A DNA stretch of 64,000 nucleotides from Petralouisia muris (GCF_004793545.1 NZ_SRYA01000002.1:104845-168844), one strand, 5' to 3'. Positions 16,745 to 25,975 are shown, counted from the stretch's first letter. Notes: generated by a model from the sequence alone, not told the origin. Numbers and translations are program-made.

Positions 16745-17968
16745 ATGGAGATTATTACAGGCGGAATAACCGCAGCAAAAGGATTTCAGGCGGCAGCAAC
16801 AGCGGCCGGGATTAAATATCAGAACAGGATGGACATGGCTATGATTGTAAGCCAGGTTCCGGCGGCGTCAGCAGGAACCTTTACCACCAATGTGGTGCAG
16901 GCGGCTCCGGTGAAATGGGACAGGAAACTGGTAACAGAAGAAAGCCATGCAAGGGCGGTTGTGGTGAATGCCGGAATTGCAAATGCATGTACTGGGGCAG
17001 AAGGAATGGAGTACTGCCAAAAGACGGCAGAAGCAGTGGAGCATACCCTTAAGATTCCCGCAAATCAGGTATTGGTAGCTTCCACCGGAGTAATCGGCAT
17101 GCAGCTTCCCATGGAAAAGCTGACTTTAGGAATTGAGGCTATGGCCCCGCAATTAGAAGATTCTCTGGAAAGCGGGCATCAGGCGGCGTGTGCCATTATG
17201 ACTACAGATACGAAGGCCAAGGAAGCGGCTGTTACTTTTCAGGTAGAGGGTAAAACAGTGACCGTAGGCGGCATGTGCAAGGGCTCCGGTATGATTCATC
17301 CCAATATGTGCACGATGCTGGGATTTCTTACAACGGATCTTGCCATTTCCAAGGAATTGCTGCAGGAAGCGCTGCGGGAGGATATCATAGATACCTATAA
17401 CATGGTTTCCGTGGACGGGGACACCTCCACCAATGATACCGTGCTGCTCCTTGCCAACGGAATGGCTGGGAATCCTGAGATTATCCAAAAAGACGAGAAC
17501 TACCGGAAATTTACGGAGGCCTTACATTATGTCAATACCGCTTTGGCAAAAATGATGGCGGGGGATGGAGAAGGCGCTACGGCTCTGTTTGAGACCAGGG
17601 TGATTCATGCAGATTCCAAGGAACATGCAAGGACTCTGGCGAAATCCGTGATTTGTTCTTCTTTGACCAAGGCGGCAATCTTCGGACATGACGCCAATTG
17701 GGGAAGAATTCTCTGTGCCCTTGGCTACTCCGGCGTGAAATTTGACCCGGAGGCCATTGAGTTGTTTTTCCAGAGTAAATCCGGCAGGATTCAGATTTAT
17801 AAGGATGGAACAGCCACAGATTACAGCGAAGAAGAAGCTACCAGGATTCTCTCGGAACCGGAAGTGACCGTTTTGGTGGATATGAAGATGGGGGATGCAA
17901 AGGCAGTAGCCTGGGGCTGTGATTTAACTTATGATTATGTGAAAATCAATGCGGATTACCGTTCTTGA
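16745..17968 (+). CDS. argJ: Bifunctional glutamate N-acetyltransferase / ornithine acetyltransferase
   Basis: ArgJ transfers the acetyl group from N-acetylornithine to glutamate, recycling it, and can also make acetylglutamate from acetyl-CoA. The precursor of 407 residues cleaves itself into alpha and beta chains at the conserved site, here CTMLGFLTTD near residue 183, in which the threonine becomes the nucleophile of the beta chain. The cysteine before it replaces the usual alanine (ATMLG), a mild deviation. KGSGMIHPNM just upstream is the oxyanion-hole region. The start at 16745 has GGAGG 8 bases before it and begins MEIITGGITAAKGF, as in the family; upstream in-frame residues lack support. 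Confidence 0.96.
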   Translation: MEIITGGITAAKGFQAAATAAGIKYQNRMDMAMIVSQVPAASAGTFTTNVVQAAPVKWDRKLVTEESHARAVVVNAGIANACTGAEGMEYCQKTAEAVEHTLKIPANQVLVASTGVIGMQLPMEKLTLGIEAMAPQLEDSLESGHQAACAIMTTDTKAKEAAVTFQVEGKTVTVGGMCKGSGMIHPNMCTMLGFLTTDLAISKELLQEALREDIIDTYNMVSVDGDTSTNDTVLLLANGMAGNPEIIQKDENYRKFTEALHYVNTALAKMMAGDGEGATALFETRVIHADSKEHARTLAKSVICSSLTKAAIFGHDANWGRILCALGYSGVKFDPEAIELFFQSKSGRIQIYKDGTATDYSEEEATRILSEPEVTVLVDMKMGDAKAVAWGCDLTYDYVKINADYRS

Positions 17969-17978
17969 GGGAGCCGGC

Positions 17979-18707
17979 ATGAAGATACGAAGCGTCATCT
18001 TCCGCCTGCTGGGGGCAGTTTTGTGCATTCTAATTATTTTTTTTATCGTACTTCCAATGGTGGAAGAAGGGTATCAGCGGTATTACGGAGTCGGCAGCAT
18101 TTATTTGATTACTGGAACAGGGATTCCCATTTTATTGTCCCTGGGATTATTTATGGCAGTTCTCTGGCTGTTTAGCAAGGATGGTCTGAAAGGCTATTTT
18201 GAGGAAGAAAATGGAGAGGGAATCAGGGCTGGTTTCTCCAGAAAGAAAAAATGCGCGGTTGGGCTAGTGTCTCTTTTTCTTACCGTAGTGGGAATTTTTG
18301 GGAGCATGTGCTGGCGTCAGCGGTTTACATTGGACGGAGTGGATTACCGCTGTTTTTTCTATCAAAAAGGATATGCTTGGCAGGATGTGGAATGTTTTAC
18401 TTTGAGGGCAGATTTTCAGGGCGTTCTGATGTTTGAATTTAAGATGGAGGACGGCGCAAAACGTTCTTTTAATGGAGGATGGCTGTGGTGCACAGAATAT
18501 TTCAGCGACGGATTTGAGCGTAAGTTCCCTGAGGATGTGTATGATTATGCCCGGTGGCTTGGCCGGGAGCTGGGCAGCCGGAACATTCCCCTTGAGGCAG
18601 AAGGCGGCTGGGAGAAACTGGAAGAAAAGCTGGAATATGAATCCTGGAAGAGACTGGCAGAAGATGTTCGCCGATGTTATGAGGACGCTGCAGCGCTGGG
18701 CGGGTAA
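17979..18707 (+). CDS. Membrane protein of unknown function inside the arginine operon
   Basis: The protein has 242 residues. Hydrophobic segments at about residues 8-28, 42-63 and 90-108 anchor it; the remaining 130 residues form a soluble domain with WQDVECFTLRADFQGVLMFEFKM, which resembles the PH-like strand pattern of small bacterial membrane proteins but was not firmly recognised. The start is ATG 17979 with GGGAG 6 bases upstream, ten bases after argJ ends. It sits between argJ and argB and is presumably co-transcribed. No link to arginine chemistry is visible; it may be a passenger or an amino-acid handling accessory. Confidence 0.6.
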   Translation: MKIRSVIFRLLGAVLCILIIFFIVLPMVEEGYQRYYGVGSIYLITGTGIPILLSLGLFMAVLWLFSKDGLKGYFEEENGEGIRAGFSRKKKCAVGLVSLFLTVVGIFGSMCWRQRFTLDGVDYRCFFYQKGYAWQDVECFTLRADFQGVLMFEFKMEDGAKRSFNGGWLWCTEYFSDGFERKFPEDVYDYARWLGRELGSRNIPLEAEGGWEKLEEKLEYESWKRLAEDVRRCYEDAAALGG

Positions 18708-18783
18708 AATACGCCTTGGGATGGAGCTTGCAGAATGTGACACGGATGAGTGACGATACATAAAACAGAAAAGAGGAAGAAAA

Positions 18784-19692
18784 ATGGAAGAGAAAAATAT
18801 GCAGGAAATCCTGCAGAAAGCAGAAGTATTGATCGAGGCCCTGCCTTATATTCAGCGGTTTAACCGCAAAATTATCGTGGTAAAGTACGGCGGAAGCGCC
18901 ATGGTGGATGAGGAACTGAAAAAAAGCGTGATTCAGGACGTGACGTTGCTAAAGCTGGTGGGATTTAAGCCCATTATTGTTCATGGCGGCGGCAAGGAAA
19001 TCAGTAAATGGGTGGAGAAATCTGGTATGAAGCCGGAATTTGTCAACGGACTTCGGAAAACAGATGCGGCAACCATGGAAATTGCGGAGATGGTTCTTGG
19101 AAAAGTAAACAAATCCCTGGTACAGATGGTACAGGAGCTTGGGGTGAACGCCATTGGAATCAGCGGCAAGGACGGGGGACTTTTGAAGGTGGATAAGAAA
19201 TATTCTGACGGTCAGGACATTGGATTTGTAGGGGATGTGAAAGAAGTCAATCCCAAGGTTCTATTTGATTTGCTGGAGAAGGATTTTCTGCCGATTGTGT
19301 GTCCCATCGGCCTGGGAGATGAATTTGACGCATACAATATCAATGCCGATGATGCGGCATGCGCCATTGCAAGGGCAGTCAATGCGGAAAAGCTGGCATT
19401 TCTCACAGATATTGAGGGCGTGTACAAGGACCCGTCAGACAAATCCACATTGATTTCGGAATTGTCTGTTTCGGAAGCCCATGAGCTTATCGGCGACGGA
19501 TTTATCGGCGGCGGGATGCTGCCGAAGCTGAACAACTGCATTGACGCCATCGAAAATGGAGTGTCGAGAGTGCATATTTTGGATGGTCGGATTCCTCATT
19601 GCCTGCTGCTGGAAATCTTTACCAATCGGGGAATCGGAACTGCTATTTTAGGAGACGGCGAGGAACGGTTTTATTGTAAAAGCCAGAACTGA
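18784..19692 (+). CDS. argB: N-acetylglutamate kinase
   Basis: ArgB phosphorylates N-acetylglutamate with ATP, usually the arginine-controlled step in organisms that use ArgJ. The 302 residues include the amino-acid kinase motifs [11 protein letters not shown] (about 28-38), [11 protein letters not shown] (about 62-72) and, near the C-terminus, [12 protein letters not shown]. The N-terminal helix ([21 protein letters not shown]) is the extension found in arginine-inhibited hexameric kinases, so feedback inhibition is likely. The last codons and stop are inside a 42-bp tandem duplication, so the C-terminus may have changed recently. argD follows after about 100 bases. Confidence 0.97.
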   Translation: MEEKNMQEILQKAEVLIEALPYIQRFNRKIIVVKYGGSAMVDEELKKSVIQDVTLLKLVGFKPIIVHGGGKEISKWVEKSGMKPEFVNGLRKTDAATMEIAEMVLGKVNKSLVQMVQELGVNAIGISGKDGGLLKVDKKYSDGQDIGFVGDVKEVNPKVLFDLLEKDFLPIVCPIGLGDEFDAYNINADDAACAIARAVNAEKLAFLTDIEGVYKDPSDKSTLISELSVSEAHELIGDGFIGGGMLPKLNNCIDAIENGVSRVHILDGRIPHCLLLEIFTNRGIGTAILGDGEERFYCKSQN

Positions 19693-19768
19693 ACTGGCAG
19701 GAAGCCTGCGGGAAATTGTAAAAGCCAGAACTGAACTGGCAGGAAGCCTGCGGGAAAAGGCTTCCTGC
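19673..19768. repeat. Exact 42-bp tandem duplication over the argB stop codon, followed by a hairpin
   Basis: Bases 19673-19714 and 19715-19756 are identical; the first copy contains the end and TGA stop of argB. GCAGGAAGCC (19739-19748) and GGCTTCCTGC (19759-19768) then form a perfect 10-bp stem with a 10-base loop just ahead of the argD ribosome site. The first copy of the left arm can compete for the same right arm, so two alternative hairpins are possible. There is no U-run, so it is more likely an RNA-processing or translation element than a terminator. Confidence 0.9.
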
Positions 19769-19793
19769 AATAGGAGATAAAGGAGAATTGTAT

Positions 19794-20999
19794 ATGGAAA
19801 CAAAGAAATGGATGGAACAGGCAGAGGAGAATATTTTACATACATACAACCGTTTTCCGATTGTACTGGATCATGGAGAGGGCGTATACCTCTATGATAT
19901 GCAAGGAAAAAACTATCTGGACTTTGCAGCGGGAATCGGCGTGCAGGCGCTGGGATATGGGAACAAGGAATATAACGATGCTTTAAAAACTCAGATAGAC
20001 AAGCTGCTTCACACCTCCAACCTGTATTATAATCAGCCCACCATAGAAGCGGCGGAAAAACTCTGCAGAGCTTCCGGCCTGGATCGGGCATTTTTTACTA
20101 ACAGTGGTACGGAAGCCATAGAAGGGGCGATAAAAGCTGCGAAAAAATATGCATATGCCAAAGATGGAACCACAGATCATGAAATAATCGCCATGGAGCA
20201 TTCCTTCCATGGAAGGAGCCTGGGGGCCTTGGCTGTAACAGGAAACCCTCATTACCGGGAACCCTTTGAGCCGCTGCCAGGAATCGTGAAATTTGCAGAA
20301 TACAATCATCTGGATAGCGTTGCTTCTCTGGTGAATGAAAAAACCTGTGCCATTCTGCTGGAAACCATTCAGGGAGAAGGCGGCATTTATCCTGCAAAAA
20401 AAGAATTTCTTATGGGGATAAAAAAGATTTGCCGGGAGCATGATATTCTTCTGATTCTGGATGAAATACAATGCGGCATGGGAAGGACGGGAACCATGTT
20501 TGCATGGCAGGAATACGGGATAAAGCCGGATATCATGGCATGCGCCAAAGCCCTTGGCTGCGGCGTTCCAGTGGGGGCTTTTGCGCTGACAGAACATGTG
20601 GCGGAATCTTCCTTAAAGCCCGGTGACCATGGAACTACTTACGGGGGAAATCCTTTTGTTGGCGCAGCGGTCAGCAAGGTGCTGGATATTTTTGAGGAGA
20701 AGAAGATTCTGGAGCATGTGCAGGAAGTTTCCGTGTATCTGAAGGAGCGGCTGGAAGAATTGAAGACAGAATACTCCTTCCTTACGGCAAGACGGGGCCG
20801 GGGGCTCATGCAGGGGCTGGAACTGGAATCCGCCGTGCCTGCAGGAGAGGTAAGCGCAAAGGCATTGGAGCAGGGGCTTATTCTGATTACTGCAGGACAT
20901 AATGTACTGCGGTTTCTTCCCCCTCTTATCATTGAGCGGGAGCATGTGGATGAAATGACTGCAATCCTGCGGAATGTGCTGCAGGAATGTCAGCCGTAG
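19794..20999 (+). CDS. argD: Acetylornithine aminotransferase
   Basis: ArgD is a PLP enzyme of the class III aminotransferases that converts N-acetylglutamate semialdehyde and glutamate to N-acetylornithine. Its 401 residues have the family layout: HTSNLYYNQP, NSGTEAIEGAIKAAKKY, ILDEIQCGMGRTGTMFA (the aspartate binds the PLP pyridine nitrogen), and the PLP lysine in CAKALGCGVPVGAF near residue 250. The ATG at 19794 is chosen over the TTG at 19788 because AAGGAG lies 9 bases upstream. Last gene of the operon; argF and carAB are not in the window, so citrulline formation is encoded elsewhere. Confidence 0.96.
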   Translation: METKKWMEQAEENILHTYNRFPIVLDHGEGVYLYDMQGKNYLDFAAGIGVQALGYGNKEYNDALKTQIDKLLHTSNLYYNQPTIEAAEKLCRASGLDRAFFTNSGTEAIEGAIKAAKKYAYAKDGTTDHEIIAMEHSFHGRSLGALAVTGNPHYREPFEPLPGIVKFAEYNHLDSVASLVNEKTCAILLETIQGEGGIYPAKKEFLMGIKKICREHDILLILDEIQCGMGRTGTMFAWQEYGIKPDIMACAKALGCGVPVGAFALTEHVAESSLKPGDHGTTYGGNPFVGAAVSKVLDIFEEKKILEHVQEVSVYLKERLEELKTEYSFLTARRGRGLMQGLELESAVPAGEVSAKALEQGLILITAGHNVLRFLPPLIIEREHVDEMTAILRNVLQECQP

Positions 21000-21114
21000 A
21001 AGCTTCTCCTGGATGCGCGGTTTCATCTTTGTGAAATATCCTGATTTTTTGACGCAAAAGAAGCATTATGAGAAAAATTGTAGGAGAAATTGCCAAAAAA
21101 ATGAGAAAAAGATA

Positions 21115-21143
21115 ATGACAAATCGAAAAAAATCTTATATTAT
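21115..21143 (+). promoter_or_regulatory. Promoter upstream of the hemerythrin/receiver gene
   Basis: ATGACA (21115-21120) and TATTAT (21138-21143) are 17 bases apart, 31 bases ahead of the start codon, in an AT-rich region. Confidence 0.5.
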
Positions 21144-21173
21144 AATATTGTATCATTGCACAAGGAGGATATC

Positions 21174-22550
21174 ATGGGAAATCAATTAGTGTGGCAGGAT
21201 CGATTTAATATAGGAGTAGATGTAATTGACAAAGAACATAAGAAGCTTTTCAGTATTCTGAATAAGCTCTTTGCAAGCAAACGGCAGGATGAGAAGAGCA
21301 GATGGGCCTGTCAGGAAGGAATTAAATATTTCAGAGAGCATGCCATGAAGCATTTCGCAGAGGAAGAGGTCTATATGGCGTCTATCAGTTATTCCGGTTT
21401 TGAAACCCACAGACTGGTTCATGACAATTTCCGAAAGAATACCCTTCCCTCTTTGGAGAAGGAGTTGAATCAGTCCAATTATTCAGAGGAAGCCATCGAC
21501 CATTTTCTGGGCGTCTGTGCCGGTTGGCTGATTGGACACACCCTGACAGAGGATCGTGCGATTACAGGGCGAGTTGAGAGCCGGTGGAGGGAGTTGCTTC
21601 CGGAAGAAGAGCAGGCAGAGATGCGGAGAATGATTCTTCAGCTTCTGGAGGATATGTTCCAGCTAAAGGCCCGGTTAGTCAGTGAGTGTTACGGCGGAGA
21701 ACAGTTTGGAAAAGGGATTTACTATCGTCTTGTTTATGGTGCAAGCAAAGAGGAACAATGGGAGATTATGCTGGTTTTTGAAGAAAAACTGCTGATTCAG
21801 ACCATAGGGAGCATGTTGGGGGCAGAATCTGAGGAAATGAGCGTTTTGGTGATGAATGCTGCCAGGTATACTGCACGTCAGTTTATAGAACGGATTCGGG
21901 AGCAGTTTCTGCCCTCTGATTTGTACGAGATAAAAGAAGAGAATCTCCTCAGTCACGAGCAGTTTGAGAAACGGTTTATGAGGGAGAAGCCTCAGTTCAG
22001 TCTGCTGTTTGACACAGGGAAAGGATATTTTGCTTTCTGTGCCATTGCGCCCCATTTAATTCAGGATGGGATGGGAGCGTCTTTGACGAATGTGGCGTCT
22101 ATCCATGCAGGGAATGCAATGTCTGAGGTGGAAAAGTACCTGGACAGGAACAGTGAAAAGCAGAGGCAGATCAGCAGAAAGAAGAAATTGCTTGTGGTGG
22201 ATGATTCTGAATTGATGCTGCAGGCAATGCGAGAACTTCTGGGAGAGGATTATGAGATTTCAGAGACCAATTCGGGGTTAGGCGCAATTCGCTGCATTAC
22301 TTTAAACCGACCGGATTTGGTTCTTCTGGATTATGAAATGCCGGTTTGCGACGGCAGGCAGGTATTGGAGATGATCCGTTCTGAGAAGGAGCTTGCCGAT
22401 ATTCCGGTAATGTTTTTGACAGGCAGAGTAGATAAAGAGAGCGTTTCGAAGGTTATATCCTTAAAGCCGGCAGGATATCTGTTAAAATCGCTGCCTCCTG
22501 AGAAAATCAGAAAAGAGATTGACGATTATTTTAAAAAGAAAAGCAGGTAA
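21174..22550 (+). CDS. Bacteriohemerythrin - CheX-like - receiver domain fusion protein
   Basis: The protein has 458 residues. Residues about 4-130 form a bacteriohemerythrin domain: VDVIDKEHKKLF, then HAMKHFAEEEVYM, HRLVHDNF and HTLTEDR supply the histidines and carboxylates for a diiron site that binds O2 or senses it. Residues about 150-320 are an alpha/beta domain that vaguely matches CheX/CheC-type phosphatases (tentative). Residues about 335-455 are a CheY-like receiver with VVDDSE, the phospho-acceptor aspartate in LLDYEMP and the lysine in LLKSLPP. There is no DNA-binding output. It may link oxygen level to a phosphorelay or motility, though no chemotaxis genes lie near. ATG 21174 has AAGGAGGA 6 bases upstream. 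Confidence 0.8.
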   Translation: MGNQLVWQDRFNIGVDVIDKEHKKLFSILNKLFASKRQDEKSRWACQEGIKYFREHAMKHFAEEEVYMASISYSGFETHRLVHDNFRKNTLPSLEKELNQSNYSEEAIDHFLGVCAGWLIGHTLTEDRAITGRVESRWRELLPEEEQAEMRRMILQLLEDMFQLKARLVSECYGGEQFGKGIYYRLVYGASKEEQWEIMLVFEEKLLIQTIGSMLGAESEEMSVLVMNAARYTARQFIERIREQFLPSDLYEIKEENLLSHEQFEKRFMREKPQFSLLFDTGKGYFAFCAIAPHLIQDGMGASLTNVASIHAGNAMSEVEKYLDRNSEKQRQISRKKKLLVVDDSELMLQAMRELLGEDYEISETNSGLGAIRCITLNRPDLVLLDYEMPVCDGRQVLEMIRSEKELADIPVMFLTGRVDKESVSKVISLKPAGYLLKSLPPEKIRKEIDDYFKKKSR

Positions 22551-22651
22551 GCAAACGGCAGAAAAGGGCAGCAGGTTTTCCTGTCTGTCCGGTATAAAAA
22601 TTCCAATTATGGTATATCCTACATAAAAACAAAGCAGTCAGGAGGATTATC

Positions 22652-23089
22652 ATGATTGGGATTTTTATTGCCCTTTTATCAGGGGCGCTGATGAGTGTTC
22701 AGGGAGTGTTTAATACAGAGGTAACTAAAGGAACCAGTATGTGGGTCAGCAATAGCTGGGTGCAGTTTTCCGCACTGGTGATTTGCCTGGTGGGATGGTT
22801 TTTTACTGACCGGACAAGTTTTGCAGGCATTCTTCAGATACAGCCCAAATATATGCTGTTGGGAGGCGTGATTGGCGCGTTTATCACTTATACGGTAATC
22901 AAAAGTATGGATGCCCTGGGGCCGGCCCAGGCAGTGATGCTGATTGTGATTGCCCAGTTAATTGTGGCGTATCTGATTGAGATGTTCGGTTTGTTCGGTA
23001 TGGAGAAGCAGCCCTTTGAATGGCGTAAGGTATTGGGAATGGCAATCTGCATTGGAGGGATTATCCTTTTTAAATGGGAGTCCCGATAA
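22652..23089 (+). CDS. Small DMT-superfamily transporter (DUF606/YdcZ type)
   Basis: The protein has 145 residues with four or five hydrophobic helices (about residues 3-20, 30-50, 67-85, 92-115, 125-142) and little else. Motifs such as GVFNTEVTKGTSMWVSN and GPAQAVMLIVIAQL are those of the YdcZ/DUF606 half-size drug/metabolite transporters, which work as dimers or paired genes. Only one copy is present here. The substrate is unknown. ATG has GGAGG 6 bases upstream. It appears to be monocistronic; the downstream comEA gene has its own promoter. Confidence 0.8.
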   Translation: MIGIFIALLSGALMSVQGVFNTEVTKGTSMWVSNSWVQFSALVICLVGWFFTDRTSFAGILQIQPKYMLLGGVIGAFITYTVIKSMDALGPAQAVMLIVIAQLIVAYLIEMFGLFGMEKQPFEWRKVLGMAICIGGIILFKWESR

Positions 23090-23116
23090 AAAATTCTCAA
23101 TATTTTTGAAATACTC

Positions 23117-23145
23117 TTGTAATATTTCGGGAAGTTCGTTACAAT
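23117..23145 (+). promoter_or_regulatory. Promoter of the comEA-comEC operon
   Basis: TTGTAA (23117-23122) and TACAAT (23140-23145) are 17 bases apart, about 100 bases before comEA. The next four genes follow within at most 15 bases of each other, so this may drive all five. Confidence 0.6.
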
Positions 23146-23247
23146 AGAAAAGATTCGTGAATAAGATTTTTCTCTTCTTGCGGGATTGGTTTTGTGAGAT
23201 ACAGATTGCAAGAGATGCAAAGGCATACAGTGAGAAGGGAGAAAAGT

Positions 23248-23835
23248 ATGACAAAGAAAATCATCTTTTTTATGATGGCGGCGCTGCTGCTTGCAGGAGG
23301 CTGCGGAACGAATGAACCAGACAATATTCTGCTGGAGGAACCGGCGCAGGAGTTTTTGGATCGGGCGCCAGATTTGCCAGAGGAAGATCAGGAGCAGTCT
23401 GAGGGGCAAGAAAGCCGCACGATCTATGTTCAGGTGAGCGGTTCGGTGGCAGAGCCCGGTGTGTATGAGCTGGCTGAGGGCAGCCGGATCTTTCAGGCAG
23501 TGGAGCTTGCAGGCGGCGTTTTGGAAGACGCAGACCCAGGAAGGATCAATCAGGCAGAAGTCGTGCAGGACGGCCAGATGATTTATATTCCGGCTTATGG
23601 GGAGGAAGGACCTTCCCCGGGTGGAGTACAGCAGGAGGATGGCAGAATTAATCTGAACACTGCCACAGAAGCAGAGCTTATGACGCTTCCGGGAATTGGA
23701 GCGTCCAGGGCAGGAAGCATTCTGGGATTTCGGGAAGCCAACGGCGGTTTTTCCCAGGTAGAAGATTTGATGAAGGTAGAAGGAATCAAAGACGGTGTAT
23801 TTTCAAAAATAAAGGACAGCGTTAAGGTTGATTGA
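23248..23835 (+). CDS. comEA: ComEA-family DNA-binding lipoprotein (SLBB + helix-hairpin-helix)
   Basis: The protein has 195 residues from the ATG at 23248, which follows GAAGGGAGAA; an earlier in-frame start would bury the signal peptide. Residues 1-20 end in LAGGC, a lipobox-like site. An SLBB domain (VQVSGSVAEPGVYEL to MIYIPAYG, about residues 65-120) is followed by a C-terminal helix-hairpin-helix pair: INLNTATEAELMTLPGIG and FSQVEDLMKVEGIKDGVF. In competent bacteria ComEA binds incoming DNA at the membrane and hands it to ComEC, whose gene is four genes downstream. The stop overlaps the leader of the response regulator gene. Confidence 0.88.
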   Translation: MTKKIIFFMMAALLLAGGCGTNEPDNILLEEPAQEFLDRAPDLPEEDQEQSEGQESRTIYVQVSGSVAEPGVYELAEGSRIFQAVELAGGVLEDADPGRINQAEVVQDGQMIYIPAYGEEGPSPGGVQQEDGRINLNTATEAELMTLPGIGASRAGSILGFREANGGFSQVEDLMKVEGIKDGVFSKIKDSVKVD

Positions 23836-23845
23836 GGTGCAGATT

Positions 23846-24535
23846 ATGGCAAAGAAAGTTCTTGTAGTGGATGATGAAAAATTAATCGTAAAGGGAATCC
23901 GTTTCAGTCTGGAGCAGGACGGCATGGAGGTGGACTGCGCTTATGACGGAGAAGAGGCGTTACAGCTTGCAACGGAGAATACGTATGATATGATACTGTT
24001 GGATCTTATGCTTCCCAAAATGGACGGTTTTGAAGTATGTCAGCATATACGGGAATTTTCTTCCGTGCCTATTGTGATGCTTACGGCTAAGGGGGATGAT
24101 ATGGATAAGATTCTGGGACTGGAATATGGGGCGGATGATTACATAACCAAGCCCTTTAATATCCTGGAGGTGAAAGCGAGGATTAAGGCTATTATGCGCA
24201 GAACTTCGCCGAAACAGCCGAAAAAAGAGAAGTCCAAAGTGGTGGAAAATGGAGATTTGAAGCTGGATCAGGAAAGCCGTCGCTTGTTTATTCTGGGAAG
24301 GGAAATCAATGTAACTGCCAGGGAATTTGATTTGCTGGAGCTTCTGGTATTGAATCCCAATAAGGTATACAGCCGTGAAAACCTGCTGAATCTGGTGTGG
24401 GGACATGAATATCCGGGGGATGTGCGTACCGTGGATGTCCATGTGCGGCGTTTGCGGGAGAAAATTGAAGCCAATCCCAGCGAGCCTAAATATGTGCACA
24501 CAAAATGGGGCGTCGGCTACTATTATCAGGGATAG
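23846..24535 (+). CDS. OmpR/PhoB-family response regulator
   Basis: The protein has 229 residues. The receiver domain (1-120) contains VVDDEK, the phosphorylated aspartate in LLDLMLPKMDG (about residue 52), the threonine of MLTAKG and the lysine of DDYITKPFN. The C-terminal winged helix (about 130-229) reads LFILGREINVTAREFDLLELL and ends VHTKWGVGYYYQG, as in PhoB-type regulators. Start at 23846 (GAGGTG upstream); the ORF could extend 18 bases. The cognate kinase gene begins 15 bases after its stop. Target genes are not known. Confidence 0.95.
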   Translation: MAKKVLVVDDEKLIVKGIRFSLEQDGMEVDCAYDGEEALQLATENTYDMILLDLMLPKMDGFEVCQHIREFSSVPIVMLTAKGDDMDKILGLEYGADDYITKPFNILEVKARIKAIMRRTSPKQPKKEKSKVVENGDLKLDQESRRLFILGREINVTAREFDLLELLVLNPNKVYSRENLLNLVWGHEYPGDVRTVDVHVRRLREKIEANPSEPKYVHTKWGVGYYYQG

Positions 24536-24550
24536 GCGTAAGGGACGGAA

Positions 24551-25966
24551 ATGAAAAAGTTGAAATTTTTACACAGCCTGAAATTCCGGCTGTTTTTGTT
24601 GATGGCGTTAATTGGAATCCTGCCGAATGTTGTGCTGCGGGTGGGAATTCTTGCCAGTTATGAGAGCCGGGCGGTATCTAACCGGAGCATTGACATTGCA
24701 GGGCAGGCAAAGATGTTGGGGAATCAGGTGATTACATACAATTACATCCAGGACCCCTCTGAGGAAATGATCAATGTTCAACTGGAGATGCTGTCCAATA
24801 TTTACGACGGCAGGATTATGATTATCAACAGCAGCTTTCAGATTGTGAAGGATACCTATGGGTTGGATACCGGGAAGACTATTATTTCTGAAGAGGTAGT
24901 GAAAAGCTTTCAGGGAGAGGAAATCACCAAATATGATTCCAGGAACCGTTATATTGAACTGGCCATTCCATTGCGGAAAGCAGACTCAGACCAGAACCAG
25001 GGAGTTATGCTGGTCAGCGTTTCCACGGACAGCATTATGCTGAATTACGAGTATCTGAAAGACAACGCCCTGATTGTGGAACTGGCTATTCTGGCAGTAG
25101 TGTTGGGATTTGCCTTATTCTGGGCCAACCGGCTGGTTCGTCCTTTGGGAAAGCTGACCAAATATTTAGAGGAGGTTCAGGCGGAAGATGAGGAGCAGCT
25201 GATGATTTCTGATTATACGGAAACAGAGGCTATTTCGGAAGCTTTTAATGAGATTTGGGGCAAAATGCGTGTGATTGATGATTCCAGGCAGGAATTTGTA
25301 TCCAATGTGTCCCACGAATTGAAAACGCCCCTTACTTCCATGAAGGTTCTGGCAGACTCCCTGCTGGCTCAGGGGGATGTCCCGGCGGAACTGTACAAAG
25401 AATTTATGGGAGATATAGCAGAGGAGATTGAACGGGAAAATAAGATTATCAATGATCTTCTGTCGCTGGTGAAAATGGATAAATCTGCCGGAACCTTGAA
25501 TGTTTCTGTGGTAAATGTCAATGAGCTTCTGGAAATGATTATGAAGCGGCTAAGACCGATTGCAGAGCGGCAGAATATTGAACTGGTGTTAGAGAGTTTC
25601 CGTCCTGTCAGTGCGGAGGTGGATGAAGTGAAGCTTTCCCTCGCCCTTTCCAATCTGGTGGAAAACGCCATCAAATACAATAAGCCGGAGGGATGGGTAC
25701 ATGTATCCTTAAATGCAGACCACAAATATTTCTTTGTGCGGGTGGAAGATTCCGGAATTGGAATACCGGAAGAATCGCTGGAGCATATTTATGAGCGTTT
25801 TTACCGGGCCGATAAGTCCCATTCCAGAGAAATCGGAGGAACCGGCCTTGGCCTGGCCATTACAAGAGGCGCCGTTTTGATGCACCGGGGCGCCATCAAA
25901 GCCCACAGCAAGGAGGGAGAAGGGACCATATTCACTGTCCGCATCCCTCTGATGTATATTGTATAG
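24551..25966 (+). CDS. Membrane sensor histidine kinase
   Basis: The protein has 471 residues. Transmembrane helices at about 12-32 and 170-192 flank an extracytoplasmic sensor domain of about 140 residues. A HAMP linker (RLVRPLGKLTKYLEEV) leads to the dimerisation helix with the phospho-histidine in FVSNVSHELKTPLTS (about residue 256). The ATPase domain has the N box NLVENAIKYN, DSGIGIPEE and GGTGLGLAIT. It should phosphorylate the regulator encoded just upstream. The signal is unknown; the layout resembles PhoR/WalK-type kinases but no PAS domain is evident. Confidence 0.95.
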   Translation: MKKLKFLHSLKFRLFLLMALIGILPNVVLRVGILASYESRAVSNRSIDIAGQAKMLGNQVITYNYIQDPSEEMINVQLEMLSNIYDGRIMIINSSFQIVKDTYGLDTGKTIISEEVVKSFQGEEITKYDSRNRYIELAIPLRKADSDQNQGVMLVSVSTDSIMLNYEYLKDNALIVELAILAVVLGFALFWANRLVRPLGKLTKYLEEVQAEDEEQLMISDYTETEAISEAFNEIWGKMRVIDDSRQEFVSNVSHELKTPLTSMKVLADSLLAQGDVPAELYKEFMGDIAEEIERENKIINDLLSLVKMDKSAGTLNVSVVNVNELLEMIMKRLRPIAERQNIELVLESFRPVSAEVDEVKLSLALSNLVENAIKYNKPEGWVHVSLNADHKYFFVRVEDSGIGIPEESLEHIYERFYRADKSHSREIGGTGLGLAITRGAVLMHRGAIKAHSKEGEGTIFTVRIPLMYIV

Positions 25967-25975
25967 GAGGATGGA

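Noticed and set aside
22888..23409. 173-residue minus-strand frame over the DMT transporter and comEA
   Set aside because: It crosses two well supported genes and the comEA promoter and has no start signals.
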